From assembly GCF_024679095.1 (NCBI RefSeq), contig NW_026112165.1:427501-491500 (forward strand): a DNA stretch of 64,000 nt, read 5' to 3'. Positions within the stretch are counted from its first letter, which is position 1. Each line of letters begins with the position of its first letter. A program made the position numbers and the translations under genes. Below, one piece after another: positions 28,050 through 39,782 of the stretch. Under the pieces are notes generated by a model, which was given only the letters and a program-made list of their open reading frames with translations, did not search any database and was not told the DNA's origin. The stretch comes from Eriocheir sinensis. Its lineage: Eukaryota > Arthropoda > Malacostraca > Decapoda > Varunidae.

Positions 28050-28385
28050 AGTAGGAGGAGGAGGAAGAAAAGGAGAAAGAAGAAGAAAAATAGAAGAAGA
28101 AGAAAAAGAAGAAGAAGAAGAAGAAGAAGAAGAAGAAGAAGAAGAAGAAGAAGAAGAAGAAGAAGAAGAAGGAGAACATGAAGAAAAGAAGAAGAAGAAG
28201 AAGAAGAAGAAAATAGAAGAAGAAGAAGAAGAAGAAGAAGAAGAAGAAGAAGAAGAAGAAGAAGAAGAAGAAGAACATGAAGAAAAGAAAAAGAAGAAGA
28301 TGAAGAAGAAGAACAATAAGAAGAAAAAGAAGAAGAAGAAGAAGAAGAGAAAGAAGAAAAGAAAGAAAAAGAAGAGAAAGAAAAA
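28050..28385. repeat. Long (GAA)n tract with duplicated interruptions
   Basis: GAA/AAG repeats extend about 335 bases. The interruption GGAGAACATGAAGAAAAG and its variant GAACATGAAGAAAAGAAAAA show internal duplication. On the minus strand the tract is (TTC)n, giving poly-Phe, poly-Ser or poly-Leu frames. Confidence 0.93.
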
Positions 28386-28742
28386 GAAAAAGATGAGAAA
28401 GAGAAAAAAAAGGAAGAAGGAAGAGGAAGGGAAGAGGAAGAAAAAATAATTGTAATGATGAGAGAAGGAAAGATAAAGAGAATGGCAAACAGGGCAGAAA
28501 ATTACATAAATGAGCATAAAATGACACAGACGAGACGGGCGAAGAGGACGTGAAGTGAATGTAATGAGAAAACAAGGAAAAGAAAAAATGAAAAGTTCGG
28601 AAAAACGAGGAAATGTTGCGATTAGTTTCGTTTCTTTAAAATAAAAATTCCGCTTAGAAGTTTCTTTCTCATTGTCTTTGATTTTTGCCTTGCACGTCTA
28701 TTTGACGCCTCTCTCTCTCTGCAGGCGGAGTTAACGAACCGC

Positions 28743-28745
<3 letters not shown>

Positions 28746-28807
<62 letters not shown>
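28746..28807. repeat. (CA)n microsatellite
   Basis: A clean 62-base tract. Confidence 0.95.
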
Positions 28808-28810
<3 letters not shown>

Positions 28811-28966
28811 CACACGCACACAATTAGCATACGATACACCTGAGGAACGAAGTAATTAGGTGAACACCCGGTGCTTAATGACCTTCAGCCGCTACCTGTG
28901 TTCTCCTCGTTCATATTAAAGGTCGCCATTGGGATTCCCGAACACGTCTACACTAAATACCACAAT

Positions 28967-29004
28967 CTGCGCAGTGGGGGACTAATTAGAATCCCACTGC
29001 GCAG
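28967..29004. other. Perfect 12-bp stem, 14-base loop hairpin
   Basis: CTGCGCAGTGGG (28967-28978) and CCCACTGCGCAG (28993-29004) are exact inverted repeats around an AT-rich loop containing TAATTAGA. A short T run follows. Each arm also contains the 8-base palindrome CTGCGCAG. Confidence 0.9.
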
Positions 29005-29075
29005 GTTTTTTACACTCAGCATTGAACAAAATACACGATGAGAAGAAATCGAGACCTCACTTTCAAGGAATCAGA

Positions 29076-29076
<1 letters not shown>

Positions 29077-29107
<31 letters not shown>
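29077..29107. repeat. (CA)n microsatellite
   Basis: A short clean tract. Confidence 0.9.
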
Positions 29108-29114
<7 letters not shown>

Positions 29115-29229
29115 CACACGAAGGAGAAATCGGCTCCGGACTAAACCAGGAGAAAAGGTTCATTTACTTGCTCTAGTTAAGCTGGGGTCGTGTGTACTTG
29201 CGTGTGCCTTTGTTGACCTTTCCTTCCAG

Positions 29230-30070
29230 TACTCCTTCTTGCCCTCTGTTCTGCCCATTACCCTACTCCTCCTCCTCTTCCTTCTCCTTCGTTCGTTATC
29301 TTCCTCCTTTTCCTCATCTTTCTTCTCCTCTTCTGTCCATTATCTTCCTTCTCTTTTTTTCTTCACCTCCTCCTTTTCTTCTTCCTCTCCGCTTCATTCT
29401 CTACCTCCAACTTCATTTTCACTTCCATCTATACCTTCCACCTCTCCCTTCATTTGCACTTCCACTTACGCCAGCTCCTTCCATGCGAGACACCTTATTA
29501 TCGCTAAAATCGGTACTACTGAAGCGCGCAGCAGCAGTAGTAATTGTTTTAGTAGATGGTGATGATAATGATGATGATGATGATGACACAAAGGTAGGTG
29601 GAAAAGGGTCACCAATAAAAATAAATTCAGTACTAAGCATACATACTTTCTATTGCCTGTTATTCAATGTTTCTTCTATCACTCCCTCAACTTCTTTTCC
29701 ATTCACCTTCCTTCATTTATTCATTCTGTCCCTTCCCCCTCCCTCCCTTCCTTCATTCCGCCCATTCATCTTTGTTGCCTGCTTGCTTGCTACCTGCCTG
29801 CCTGTTTGCTTGCCTCCCTGCCTCTCAACCTGCCTGTTTCCCTACCTGCCAACCTGCCCCTCACCCTGCCACCCAAGGTTCACCATCTCCATTCCTCGCA
29901 AGACACCCCGGCATTGATATTCATGACTGTCGCGTGCTGTTATTAATCACTCCTGCATACGCATCAACCCGGGCGCTTAACCTTTCCATCCATCACCCGC
30001 TCCCTTCCCTTCCTGCGGTTATTCAGGCTTGACTTTTCACTCATTCACCGCCATGTTTCCCGTCGTTGTT
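29230..30070. other. Pyrimidine-rich DNA with a (CTGC)n-like stretch, no gene
   Basis: Degenerate CTTCC/TCCTC DNA (29230-29460 and 29690-29770), a (GAT)n-like stretch at 29560-29586 and CTGCCTGC/CTTGCCTC units at 29775-29870. Overlapping + strand frames arise from stop-poor pyrimidine runs. Confidence 0.65.
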
Positions 30071-30159
30071 AAAGTAATCCCCGAAAATGCGACTACCTCT
30101 CTGATTACAGGTGTATTAAGGGGCGTTTCAGGTAACCCTCAGGTGATGAATGTAAGGAG

Positions 30160-30255
30160 GGGAATTGGGTGAAATGGAAGGTTAATGGAGGAGTACCTGG
30201 AGGGAGGAAGAAGGAGGAGGAGGAGAAGGAGGAGGAGGGGAGAGGGAGGGACAAG

Positions 30256-30343
<88 letters not shown>
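30160..30343. repeat. Purine tract and (GA)n
   Basis: GGAGGA-rich DNA from 30170, then clean (GA)n at 30258-30343. Confidence 0.93.
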
Positions 30344-30346
<3 letters not shown>

Positions 30347-30614
30347 GGGGTAGGGGTATAGAAGGTAACAAGTGGGAGGTTAGACAAACGAACCTCCCCA
30401 GATACTCCTCCTCCTCCTCACCCTCCTCTCTTTCTCCTTCCCCTCTTACTCATCCTACTTTTTTCCTTACTCTTTTCTTTCCTTTCTCCCCTTATTATTC
30501 ACTACTCTATTTCCTCTTTCCCTTTACTTTATCTTCCTTTACTTTTCTTCGCTTACTTTTTCTTCTTTCCTTACTCTTTCCCCTTCTTCCATTACTCTTT
30601 TTCATTAACTTCCT

Positions 30615-30905
30615 ATCCTTACTCTTCCTTCTTCTTCCTTCAGTTGCTCTTTCTTCCTTTACTTTTTCTTCTCTCATACTTTCGTCACCTGTACTTTCTC
30701 CTCCTTCCCTTACTTTTTCTTATATTTTTACTTCCCTTATTCTACCTTCTTTTCTTACTCTTCCTTCTTCTTCCTTCAATTACTTTCTTCCTTTACTTTT
30801 TCTTCTCTCATACTTTCGTCACCTATACTTTCTCCTCCTTCCCTATACTGTCTCCTTTCCTTACTTTTTCTCATATTTTTTTCTTCCCTTACTCTACCTT
30901 CTTTC
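30615..30905. repeat. Two copies of a ~137-bp pyrimidine-rich unit
   Basis: TTACTCTTCCTTCTTCTTCC near 30618 recurs near 30755. Both are followed by TTCTCTCATACTTTCGTCAC and CTTTCTCCTCCTTCCC blocks. Confidence 0.85.
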
Positions 30906-31434
30906 CTTACCCCTCCTTCCCTCACTCCTCTCCTTCCCTAAGTCATCCATCACCCCTTCCCTCATCCCTCAACAGCTTAGTAATAGCAATAATAAGCCTT
31001 CGTTTCCATCACCCGTCCTTACCTTTTCACACACCTCTCCACCCTCGACCCTTTCACTTCATTTTTTTAAGAGATCAGTGAGACAGCTATTTTCTACTGA
31101 CTAGTGTATCGGTGGTAGTAGTAGTAGTAGTAGTAGTGTGGGAATCCAATATATTCGTTTGGGCATCATTTTTTTTGTGTGTGTGTCTGTCTGTGTGTTA
31201 ATATTCGTGTGTATGTACGTGTAAACTGACATATGAATAAACAAGTGAAAACCAAGACAGATGGAAACATAAACATGAGCACAAACAAATGGATAATAAC
31301 AACCAGCCTCAGAAATAAACCCCTTGGATAATTTACGAGCCAATGACAGCAGTGTAACCCAATATCAATCCACAAAAGACCGTAATCACGTGACTTCCTG
31401 TTCCCACCCTTAATGGCAGGCCCGGGAACGTAAT

Positions 31435-31930
31435 TTACACCTGAGAGCTCAACGATTACCCATTCTTCTTCCCTACACTCCCATACCTTTCTCTATACCC
31501 TTACCTTCCCCTCCCCTTCCCCTTCTCTTTCCTCTTTCCTCCTTCCCCATCTACCTATATTTACACCTGAGACCTCAACGATTACCCTTTCTTCTTCCCT
31601 ACACTCCCATATCTTTCTCTATACCTTTACCTTCCCCTCCCCTTCCCCTTCTCTTTCCTTTTTCCTCTTTCCCCATCTACCTATATTTACACCTGAGAGC
31701 TCAACGATTACCCATTCTTCTTCCCTACACTCCCATACCTTTCTCTATACCCTTATCTTCCCCTCCCCTTCCCTTTCTCTTTCCTCTTTCCTCTTTCCCC
31801 ATCTACCTATATTTACACCTGAGACCTCAACGATTACCCATTCTTCTTCCCTACACTCCCATACCTTTATACCATTACCTTCCCCTTCCTTTCCCCTTCT
31901 CTTTCCTCTTTCCCCATCTACCTATATTTC
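31435..31930. repeat. Four tandem 126-bp units
   Basis: The block TTTACACCTGAGA starts at about 31435, 31561, 31687 and 31813, exactly 126 bases apart. Units share GCTCAACGATTACCCATTCT, CCCTACACTCCCATACC and CCCATCTACCTATATT. A decayed extra copy of the middle of the unit lies near 32155-32245. Confidence 0.95.
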
Positions 31931-32800
31931 CCTCCCTTCACCTCCCTATCTCTTCCCCATTCTCTTCTTTCATGATAGTTCGATTTTTCTTAACCATATT
32001 TTCTTTCATTCCTTCTTACTATTAGTCTTTCATCCCCTCCGTTTCCCTCTTCTTCCCCTTCTCCTTTTTATTCATCATATTCTCTTTTCTTCCCCTTATC
32101 CCTACTTTTCTCTATGCCTTTATCTTTCCCCTTCGCTCTATTTTACCCCCATTAACAACTACCCATTCTTCTTCCCTACACTCCCATACCTTTCTCTATA
32201 CCTTTACCTCCTCCCCTTCCCCCTTCCCTCTCCTCTTTCCCCATCATACCTCAATTTCCCCTCTTTCCTCTCCCCTTTCTCTTTCTCAACATACCTCTAT
32301 TTCCCCGCCCACATTCCCTCCCCTTCACTTTCCCGCCCATAGCTCTATTCACACACACACCCCTATTTTCCCCTCCCCTTCTCTTTTAGCATGATTGTTA
32401 TATCTATTTTATTAACCATATTTTCTTCCCCTTTACGCAGCCTATCATCATCCACTTATCCCTTTCTTTTATCCTCTTTACCTTCACATTTTCTTTCATT
32501 CCTCCTTTATACAGTCTTACATTGCATACTTTTCTCCACATCTTTTCCCATTTTCTCTTCCTTCTCTTTTTTGCAACATAACTTTATTTAAACCTTATTT
32601 TCTTTCCTTCTTCCTTTCCCTTTACGAAGCAGAGACAAGTAATGTTGGGTAAGCACGCGGAACGATGTTTAAATATTTTCTTCCTTTGTCTTGGTGCAGT
32701 TAATGGTCCTTAAAACACAGGTATGAGAGGAAGCTTGAAAATGGTGATCAATATTTTCTTTCGAAGACGGGAATCAGGAGGTTACGGTATACTTGCAGTG
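31931..32800. other. Pyrimidine-rich DNA grading into unique DNA
   Basis: CCCTTC/TTTTC-rich sequence to about 32620, then 180 bases of unique sequence. No gene was seen. Confidence 0.5.
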
Positions 32801-32802
32801 CT

Positions 32803-32804
32803 GT

Positions 32805-32895
<91 letters not shown>
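32803..32895. repeat. (GT)n microsatellite
   Basis: A tract of about 93 bases with one interruption near its start. Confidence 0.95.
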
Positions 32896-32896
<1 letters not shown>

Positions 32897-33255
32897 ATAT
32901 AAAGATCAATTAATAGATAGCTAAGTATGGATAAATTTCAATCTAGAGCTGTGAATGGTGATTAGGAAGCTCTGCCAGAATCACACCTCACACCGAGAAA
33001 CTACCTTGGGTTACTGATAACGGCACACAGATAGATTTATAAAAAGATAGAAAAAATAGATAGACAGTTTGACAGATTGGTATATAAATGCAAATAAATA
33101 GATGAACAGATATTGCAGATGTTACAGAAATCAAGAAATATTCGACATTCTCGCAAGAACTCCAAATTCGGACCAAAACGATGACAGAAAACAAGATTAA
33201 AATATTAAAAGCAAATATATCTGAGCTAACTCTTGCCCGTCATACCTAACCAACG

Positions 33256-33258
<3 letters not shown>

Positions 33259-33294
<36 letters not shown>

Positions 33295-33410
33295 CACACA
33301 TTCACAACAAATTACTGCCCCTTTCCTTCCATTCCGGTTCACCTCTAAACGCGGCGGGAGTCACTGAACCAGCACCACCACCACCACCACCATCACCACC
33401 ACCACCATAG
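33259..33410. repeat. (CA)n and (CAC)n microsatellites
   Basis: (CA)n at 33259-33291 and a (CAC)n tract at about 33371-33408, with unique DNA between. Confidence 0.9.
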
Positions 33411-33681
33411 AACCCACCTATCCCTTCCTTCTCCTCCAGGTGGCTCATTAAAGCTCACCTCAGCACCACCGGCCGGGGTATTAAGGCTCATTCTCCCACC
33501 TGTTACTAATTAGGTCCGCTTCATCCCGCAGCGGTTAGCCGTTGATTTACGCTCCCCTGTTTTGTACCTGGCGGCGTCAACAGGTAGCGGCGGTTATCAG
33601 GAGCAGGGCGGCGCGGGAGTTACGAGCGAGTTTATGTTATTTCACGAGTCAACAAATAGGGGTTCGTAAAAGCGAGAAAAC
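33411..33681. other. Unique GC-richer island
   Basis: Carries CCAGGTGG, CTCACCTC, CCCACCTGTTACTAATTAGG and CAACAGGTAGC. No convincing coding exon: the + strand frame at 33542-33808 runs into the (GT)(GA) repeat and has no domain I recognise. Confidence 0.4.
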
Positions 33682-33731
<50 letters not shown>

Positions 33732-33916
33732 AGGGTAACGTAACCAAACACCGGACGAGGCTAACAAAGGTGACAGGACTAGATGGAAGGCTTAGTGGTG
33801 GTGATTAAGGCAGTGAATTAAGGGGACGGAAGGTGTACACTGACGAAGGTGCACAATTATATCTCGTCTTTGTTGTTGTTGTTGTTGTTGTTGTTATTGT
33901 TGTTGTTGTTGTTGTC
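33682..33916. repeat. Compound (GT)n-(GA)n and (GTT)n
   Basis: (GT)n 33682-33706 joins (GA)n 33706-33731. A (GTT)n tract at 33869-33916 follows unique DNA. Confidence 0.93.
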
Positions 33917-34033
33917 CTACTCTTTCTCCTCCTCCTACATCTCTTCCTTCTCTTTGTCACACACATACAGACTAACAAACAAACACAATCACAGGACACG
34001 CTACTATAAAACGGGAAGCAAAGGTAAGAGGGA

Positions 34034-34160
34034 AATTGACCTCTCTTTTGGCCGCTCATTACTTTTGTCTTTGTGGGAACAGTGATTAGCGGGCTTTTTT
34101 TTACACCTTTTTTGTTGCCCTTGAGCTGTTTCTTTAACAGTAAAAAAAAAAAAAAAAAGA
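34034..34160 (+). mobile_element. A-tailed short retroposon-like repeat, copy 3
   Basis: Blocks in order are TTTTGGCCGCTCA, GAACAGTGATTAGCGGGC, a T run, TTGCCCTTGAGCTGTTTC and AACAGTA, then an A run of about 17. Same orientation as the other copies. Confidence 0.7.
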
Positions 34161-34870
34161 AGAAGAAGAAGGATTGGAAGGTGACGGGAAGTGAAGGGAA
34201 GTAAATGAGTTGAGGGAATGAAGGATGAGGAGGTGATGGGAGGGGAAGAAAAGGAGTTAAAGGATTGAAAGATTGGGAACTGGTGGGAAGCGACGGGAAA
34301 TGAGGGAAGGGAAAATTAATCATATAGTATAAATTTTCTTATTTGCAATAGTTTCTACGCTTCGATCTCTAAAGAATATCAACCACTATATACTATTTCG
34401 TTCCACTCTCCTCCCTTTCAACCCCCTCCCCTCTCTTTTTACCCCCTCCCATCCCTTTGTAGTTCCCTCCTCCTCCCTTCCCTCTTTTCATTCCCTCCAG
34501 TCACGAATATGGTATAGTGAAAAATAAATCCAAATACGGTAACATTGAAACAGGTGAGAGCATTTCAATACCACCCTTATCTAACGCCTTTCTAAATCAA
34601 CCATGAAAAAAGAAGGAAAATTGGCCTTCACCTCATCCCTTAAATATCACATAATAATTGGCCCATTAAATAAATCCGTTAATAATGCCAGATTAGATTC
34701 GGGGAGGGGAGAAACCACTCTACGTAATGTCTTTGATCACGCTTATCTCCTTCCCTCACCCCTTCACCCCTTCCCCTGAGAACAATGGGGGGCTGAGAGG
34801 GGCTTGAGGAGGGGGCCTGAGAGGGGCGGGGAATGAGGAACATGCTGAGGAAAGGAAAGGGGGAGGGTTA
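34161..34870. other. AT-rich and purine-rich DNA, no gene
   Basis: GGGAAGTGA-type degenerate repeats to 34315, then unique sequence. A CTCCTCCCTTCCCTCTTTTC block near 34467 and its flanks (CCCCTCCCCTCTCTTTTTAC) recur almost unchanged at 40840-40925. Confidence 0.5.
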
Positions 34871-34904
34871 ACAAATGTACCACTCCGACACGACCCACCA
34901 CCGT

Positions 34905-35040
34905 CTTCCCCTCCCTCCCTACCTCCCCCCTTCTTTCCCCGCCTTCCCCTCCCTCCCTACCTCCCCCATTCTTTCCCCGCCTTCCCCTCCCTCCCTACCT
35001 CCCCCCTTCTTTCCCCGCCTTCCCCTCCCTCCCTCCTGCT
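34905..35040. repeat. 38-bp tandem repeat, about 3.5 units
   Basis: CTTCCCCTCCCTCCCTACCT starts at about 34905, 34943, 34981 and 35019, with TTCTTTCCCCGC closing each unit. Confidence 0.95.
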
Positions 35041-35139
35041 CCTCTCTCCCTACAAGTCTTTAAATCATTCAATTACAGTACATCCCCTTCCGCCGCTGTT
35101 ACGTGTCGTCTCTTCTCCTATCAAAGTGTAATCAACATG

Positions 35140-35520
35140 GTCGACCTCTTCTTCCTCTTCCTCCTCTTCTTATATACACTACTTCTCCTTTTCCTTTTCC
35201 GTTTCCTCTTTCTCCTCCTCTTTTACTTTTCCTCACTTTCCCTTTTTTCTACTTCTTTCTCTTTTTGTCTCTTTCTCTTCTTCTTTTCTCCTTTTCGTTT
35301 ATTTTTCTTCTTTTTTTTCTTTTCCTTCTTCTACTGTCTTTTCTCTCTTTCTTTTTTTCCTTCAACTTTCTTTTTTCTCTTTCTTCTTTTTTTCCTCGTT
35401 CTCTTTCTTTCTCTCCATTCTCTTTCTCCTCCATCACCATCACCATCACCACCACCTCCTCCTCCTCCTCCTTCTACTACTACTACTACTTCGACTACTA
35501 CCCCCCCCCCCCCCCCTGCT
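35140..35520. repeat. Degenerate TTC/CTT tract with (CAC)n, (TCC)n, (TAC)n and a C run
   Basis: Pyrimidine-rich throughout, with (CATCAC)n near 35431, (CTC)n near 35455, (TAC)n near 35473 and a C run at about 35502-35516. Confidence 0.88.
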
Positions 35521-35769
35521 TTTCCATCAGTCAATTAATCATGGTTTTCTTGCCCACTTCCTCCCCATTCCCCCCCTCCCCCCCAGCCCCAATCAAGCCA
35601 CTGGGTAATGGAGGGTAATGCCGCTCCCCATTACCCTCCACCGCAACATAAATTTAAGAGGAATGGCGCCGCATTACCAACACGTGAAGTCCTCGACAAC
35701 ACGAATGTTTTCCAGCGTTTTTCCTGTTTAGTCTTTGGCAAGGTGACGCTTTTCTCTGTTCCCTTTACC

Positions 35770-38700
35770 CCGCCACCCCTCTCTCCCCTTCAACTTTTCC
35801 CTCCTCTCCCTTGCCTTTCCACTCCTCTCCCTTCCCTTTCCACTCCTCTTCCCTCCCATTCCACTCCTTTTCCCTCCCTTTCCACTCCTCTTCCCTCCCT
35901 TTCCACTCCTCTCCCTTCCCTTTCCACTCCTCTTCCCTCCCATTCCACTCCTTTTCCCTCCCTTTCCACTCCTCTTCCCTCCCTTTCCACTCCTCTTCAT
36001 TCCCATTACACCCCTTTTCCCTCCCTTTCCACTCCTCTACCCTCCCTTTCCACTCCTCTACCCTCCCTTTCCACTCCTCTCCCTTCCCTTTCCACTCCTC
36101 TTCCCTCCCATTCCACTCCTTTTCCCTCCCTTTCCACTCCTCTTCCCTCCCTTTCCACTCCTCTTCCCTCCCATTCCACTCCTTTTCCCTCCCTTTCCAC
36201 TCCTCTTCCCTCCCATTCCACTCCTTTTCCCTCCCTTTCCACTCCTCTTCCCTCCCATTCCACTCCTTTTCCCTCCCTTTCCACTCCTCTTCCCTCCCTT
36301 TCCACTTCTCTTCCCTCCCATTCCACTCCTTTTCTCTCCCTTTCCACTCCACTTCCCTCCCTTTCCACTTCTTTTCTCTCCCTTTCCTCCCTTCCCTCCT
36401 TTCCTCCTTTTGCCTCCTTTCACTCCTCTTCCTCCCTTTCCCTCCTCTTCCCTCCCTTTCCACTCCTCTTCCCTCCTTTCCCTCCTTTTGCCTCCCTTTC
36501 CACTCCTCTTCCCTCCCTTTCCACTTCTTTTCTCTCCCTTTCCACTCCTCTTCCCTCCCATTCCACTCCTTTTCTCTCCCTTTCCACTCCACTTCCCTCC
36601 CTTTCCACTTCTTTTCTCTCCCTTTCCACTCCTCTTCCCTCCCTTTCCACTCCTTTTGCCTCCCTTTCCACTCCTCTTCCCTCCCTTTCCTCCTCTTCCC
36701 TCCCTTTCCACTCCTCTTCCCTCCCTTTCCACTCCTCTACCCTCCCTTTCCACTCCTCTACCCTCCCTTTCCACTCCTCTTCCCTCCCATTCCACTCCTC
36801 TTCCCTCCCATTCCACTCCTTTTCCCTCCCTTTCCACTCCTGTTCCCTCCCGTTCCACTCTCTTCCCTCTCCACTCTCTTCCCTCCCTTTCCACTCCTTT
36901 TCCCTCCCTCTCCACTCTCTTCCCTCCCTTTCCACTCCTCTACCCTCCCTTTCCACTCCTCTTCCCTCCCTCTCCACTCTCTTCCCTCCCTTTCCACTCC
37001 TCTTCCCTCCCTTTCCACTCCTCTTCCCTCCCTTTCCACTCCTCTACCCTCCCTTTCCACTCCTCTTCCCTCCCATTCCACTCCTTTTCTCTCCCTTTCC
37101 ACTCCTCTTCCTTCCCATTCCACTCCTTTTCCCTCCCTTTCCACTCCTCTTCCCTCCCTTTCCACTCCTTTTCCCTCCCTTTCCACTCCTCTTCCTTCCC
37201 TTTCCACTCCTTTTCCCTCCCTTTCCACTCCTCTTCCCTCCCTTTCCACTCCTCTTCCCTCCCTTTCCACTCCTCTTCCCTCCCATTCCACTCCTTTTCT
37301 CTCCCTTTCCACTCCACTTCCCTCCCTTTCCACTTCTTTTCTCTCCCTTTCCACTCCTCTTCCCTCCCTTTCCACTCCTTTTGCCTCCCTTTCCACTCCT
37401 CTTCCCTCCCTTTCCACTCCTCTTCCCTCCCTTTCCTCCTCTTCCTTCCCTTTCCTCCTTTTCCCTCCCTTTCCACTCCTCTTCCCTCCCTTTCCTCCTC
37501 TTCCCTCCCTTTCCACTCCTTTTCCTCCCTTTCCTCCTCTTCTCTCCCTTTCCACTCCTCTTCCCTCCCATTCCACTCCTTTTCCCTCCCTTTCCACTCC
37601 TCTTCCCTCCCTTTCCACTTCTCTTCCCTCCCATTCCACTCCTTTTCTCTCCCTTTCCACTCCTCATCCCTCCCTTTCCACTCCTTATCCCGCCCAATCC
37701 ACTCCTCTTCCAACCCTTTCCACTCCAGTTCCCTCCCTTTACACTCCTCTTCCCTCCCTTTCAACTCCTCTTCCCTCCCTTTCCTCCTTTTGCCTCCCTT
37801 TCCACTCCTCTTCCCTCCCTTTCCACTCCTCTTCCCTCCCATTCCACTCCTTTTCCCTCCCTTTCCACTCCTCTTCCCTCCCTTTCCACTTCTCTTCCCT
37901 CCCATTCCACTCCTTTTCTCTCCCTTTCCACTCCACTTCCCTCCCTTTCCACTTCTTTTCTCTCCCTTTCCACTCCTCTTCCCTCCCTTTCCACTCCTTT
38001 TGCCTCCCTTTCCACTCCTCTTCCCTCCCTTTCCACTCCTCTTCCCTCCCTTTCCACTCCTCTTCCCTCCCTTTCCACTCCTTTTGCCTCCCTTTCCACT
38101 CCTCTTCCCTCCCTTTCCACTTCTTTTCTCTCCCTTTCCACTCCTCTTCCCTCCCTTTCCACTCCTATTGCCTCCCATTCCACTCCTCTTACCTCCCTTT
38201 CCTCCTTTTCCCTCCCTTTCCACTCCTCTTCCCTCCCTTTCCCTCCTCTTCCCTCCTTTCCTCCTTTTGCCTCCCTTTCCACTCCTCTTCCCTCCCTTTC
38301 AACTCCTTTTGCCTCCCTTTCCACTCCTCTTCCCTCCCTTTCCACTCCTCTTCCCTCCCTTTCCACTCCTTTTGCCTCCCTTTCCACTCCTCTTCCCTCC
38401 CATTCCACTCCTTTTCTCTCCCTTTCCACTCCACTTCCCTCCCTTTCCACTTCTTTTCTCTCCCTTTCCACTCCTCTTCCCTCCCTTTCCACTCCTTTTG
38501 CCTCCCTTTCCACTCCTCTTCCCTCCCTTTCCACTCCTCTTCCCTCCCTTTCCACTCCTCTTCCCTCCCTTTCCACTCCTCTACCCTCCCTTTCCACTCC
38601 TCTTCCCTCCCTTTCCACTCCTCTTCCCTCCCTTTCCACTCCTCTTCCCTCCCATTCCACTCCTTTTCCCTCCCTTTCCACTCCTCTTCCCTCCCTTTCC

Positions 38701-39782
38701 ACTCTCTTCCCTCCCTTTCCACTCCTCTTCCCTCCTTTCCTCCTCTTCCCTCCCTTTCCACTCTCTTCCCTCCCTTTCCACTCCTCTACCCTCCCTTTCA
38801 ACTCCTCTTCCCTCCCTTTCCACTCCTCTTCCCTCCCTTTCCCTCCTCTTCCTCCTTTCCACACCTCTTCCCTCCCTTTCCACTCCTCTACCCTCCCATT
38901 CCACTCCTCTTCCCTCCCATTCCACTCCTTTTCACTCCCTTTCCACTCCTCTTCCTTCCCATTCCACTCCTTTTCCTCCCTTTCCACTCCTCTTCCCTCC
39001 TTTCCTCCTTTTCCCTCCTTTCCACTCCTCTTCCTTCCTTTCCTCCTTTTCCTCCCTTTCCACTCCTCTTCCCTCCCTTTCCACTCCTCTTCCCTCCTTT
39101 CCCTCCTTTTCCCTCCTTTCCACTCCTCTTCCTCCCTTTCCCTCCTTTTCCCTCCCTTTCCACTCCTCTTCCTTCCCTTTCCTCCTTTTCCTCCTTTCCA
39201 CTCCTCTTCCCTCCTTTCCACTCCTCTTCCCTCCTTTCCACTCCTTTTCCTCCCTTTCCTCCTCTTCCCTCCCTTTCCACTCCTCTTCCCTCCCTTTCAC
39301 TCCTTTTCCTCCTTTCCTCCTCTTCCCTCCCTTTCCTCCTTTTCCCTCCTTTCCTCCTCTTCCCTCCTTTCCACTCCTCTTCCCTCCCTTTCCTCCTCTT
39401 CCCTCCATCTCCACTCTCTTCCCTCCCTTTCCACTCCTCTTCCCTCCCTCTCCACTCTCTTCCCTCCCTTTCCACTCCTTTTCCCTCCCTTTCCACTCCT
39501 CTTCCCTCCCTTTCCACTCCTCTTCCCTCCCCTACATCCCTCTTCCCTCCCTTAACATCCACTACTCCTTCTTTTCACTCCTTTTCCCATCCCTTTTACC
39601 CCTTCCCTCTCTTCCCATTACTCACCCTCTCTCCCTTCTTTTACACCCCACTCCCCTCCCTTAACACCCCCCTTCCCTTCCTTTAAACCCACTCTCCCTC
39701 TTCAGCCCCTTCCTCTCCCTTTACTCCCCCTTTCCCTCTCTTTACATCCCTTTCCCTCTCCTTTCATCCCTATTCCTTCGCC
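35770..39782. repeat. 4-kb pyrimidine-rich 21-bp minisatellite
   Basis: The basic unit is TTTCCACTCCTCTTCCCTCC plus C. About 180 units run head to tail. The + strand is nearly all C and T with roughly one A per unit and a rare G. Variant units (ending TTTTGCCTCCC, CTCTACCCTCCC, starting ATTCCACTCC, or carrying CACTTCTTTTCTCTCCC) are not random. A cassette of about five variant units recurs at roughly 36330, 36570, 37290, 37910 and 38410. The last 800 bases (38990-39780) are more degenerate. Because 21 is divisible by 3 and stop codons need A or G, several + frames (over 1,000 codons) and several - frames stay open at once. The apparent proteins are not genes. Confidence 0.96.

Noticed and set aside
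28967..29010. Rho-independent terminator (hairpin plus T run)
   Set aside because: The window is eukaryotic, and no bacterial gene lies upstream.
35608..39686. Open frames over 1,000 codons on + and several hundred on -
   Set aside because: They are a 21-bp repeat read in register. Several + and - frames are open together, composition is (STPLPSL)n-like, and there is no non-repeat domain.
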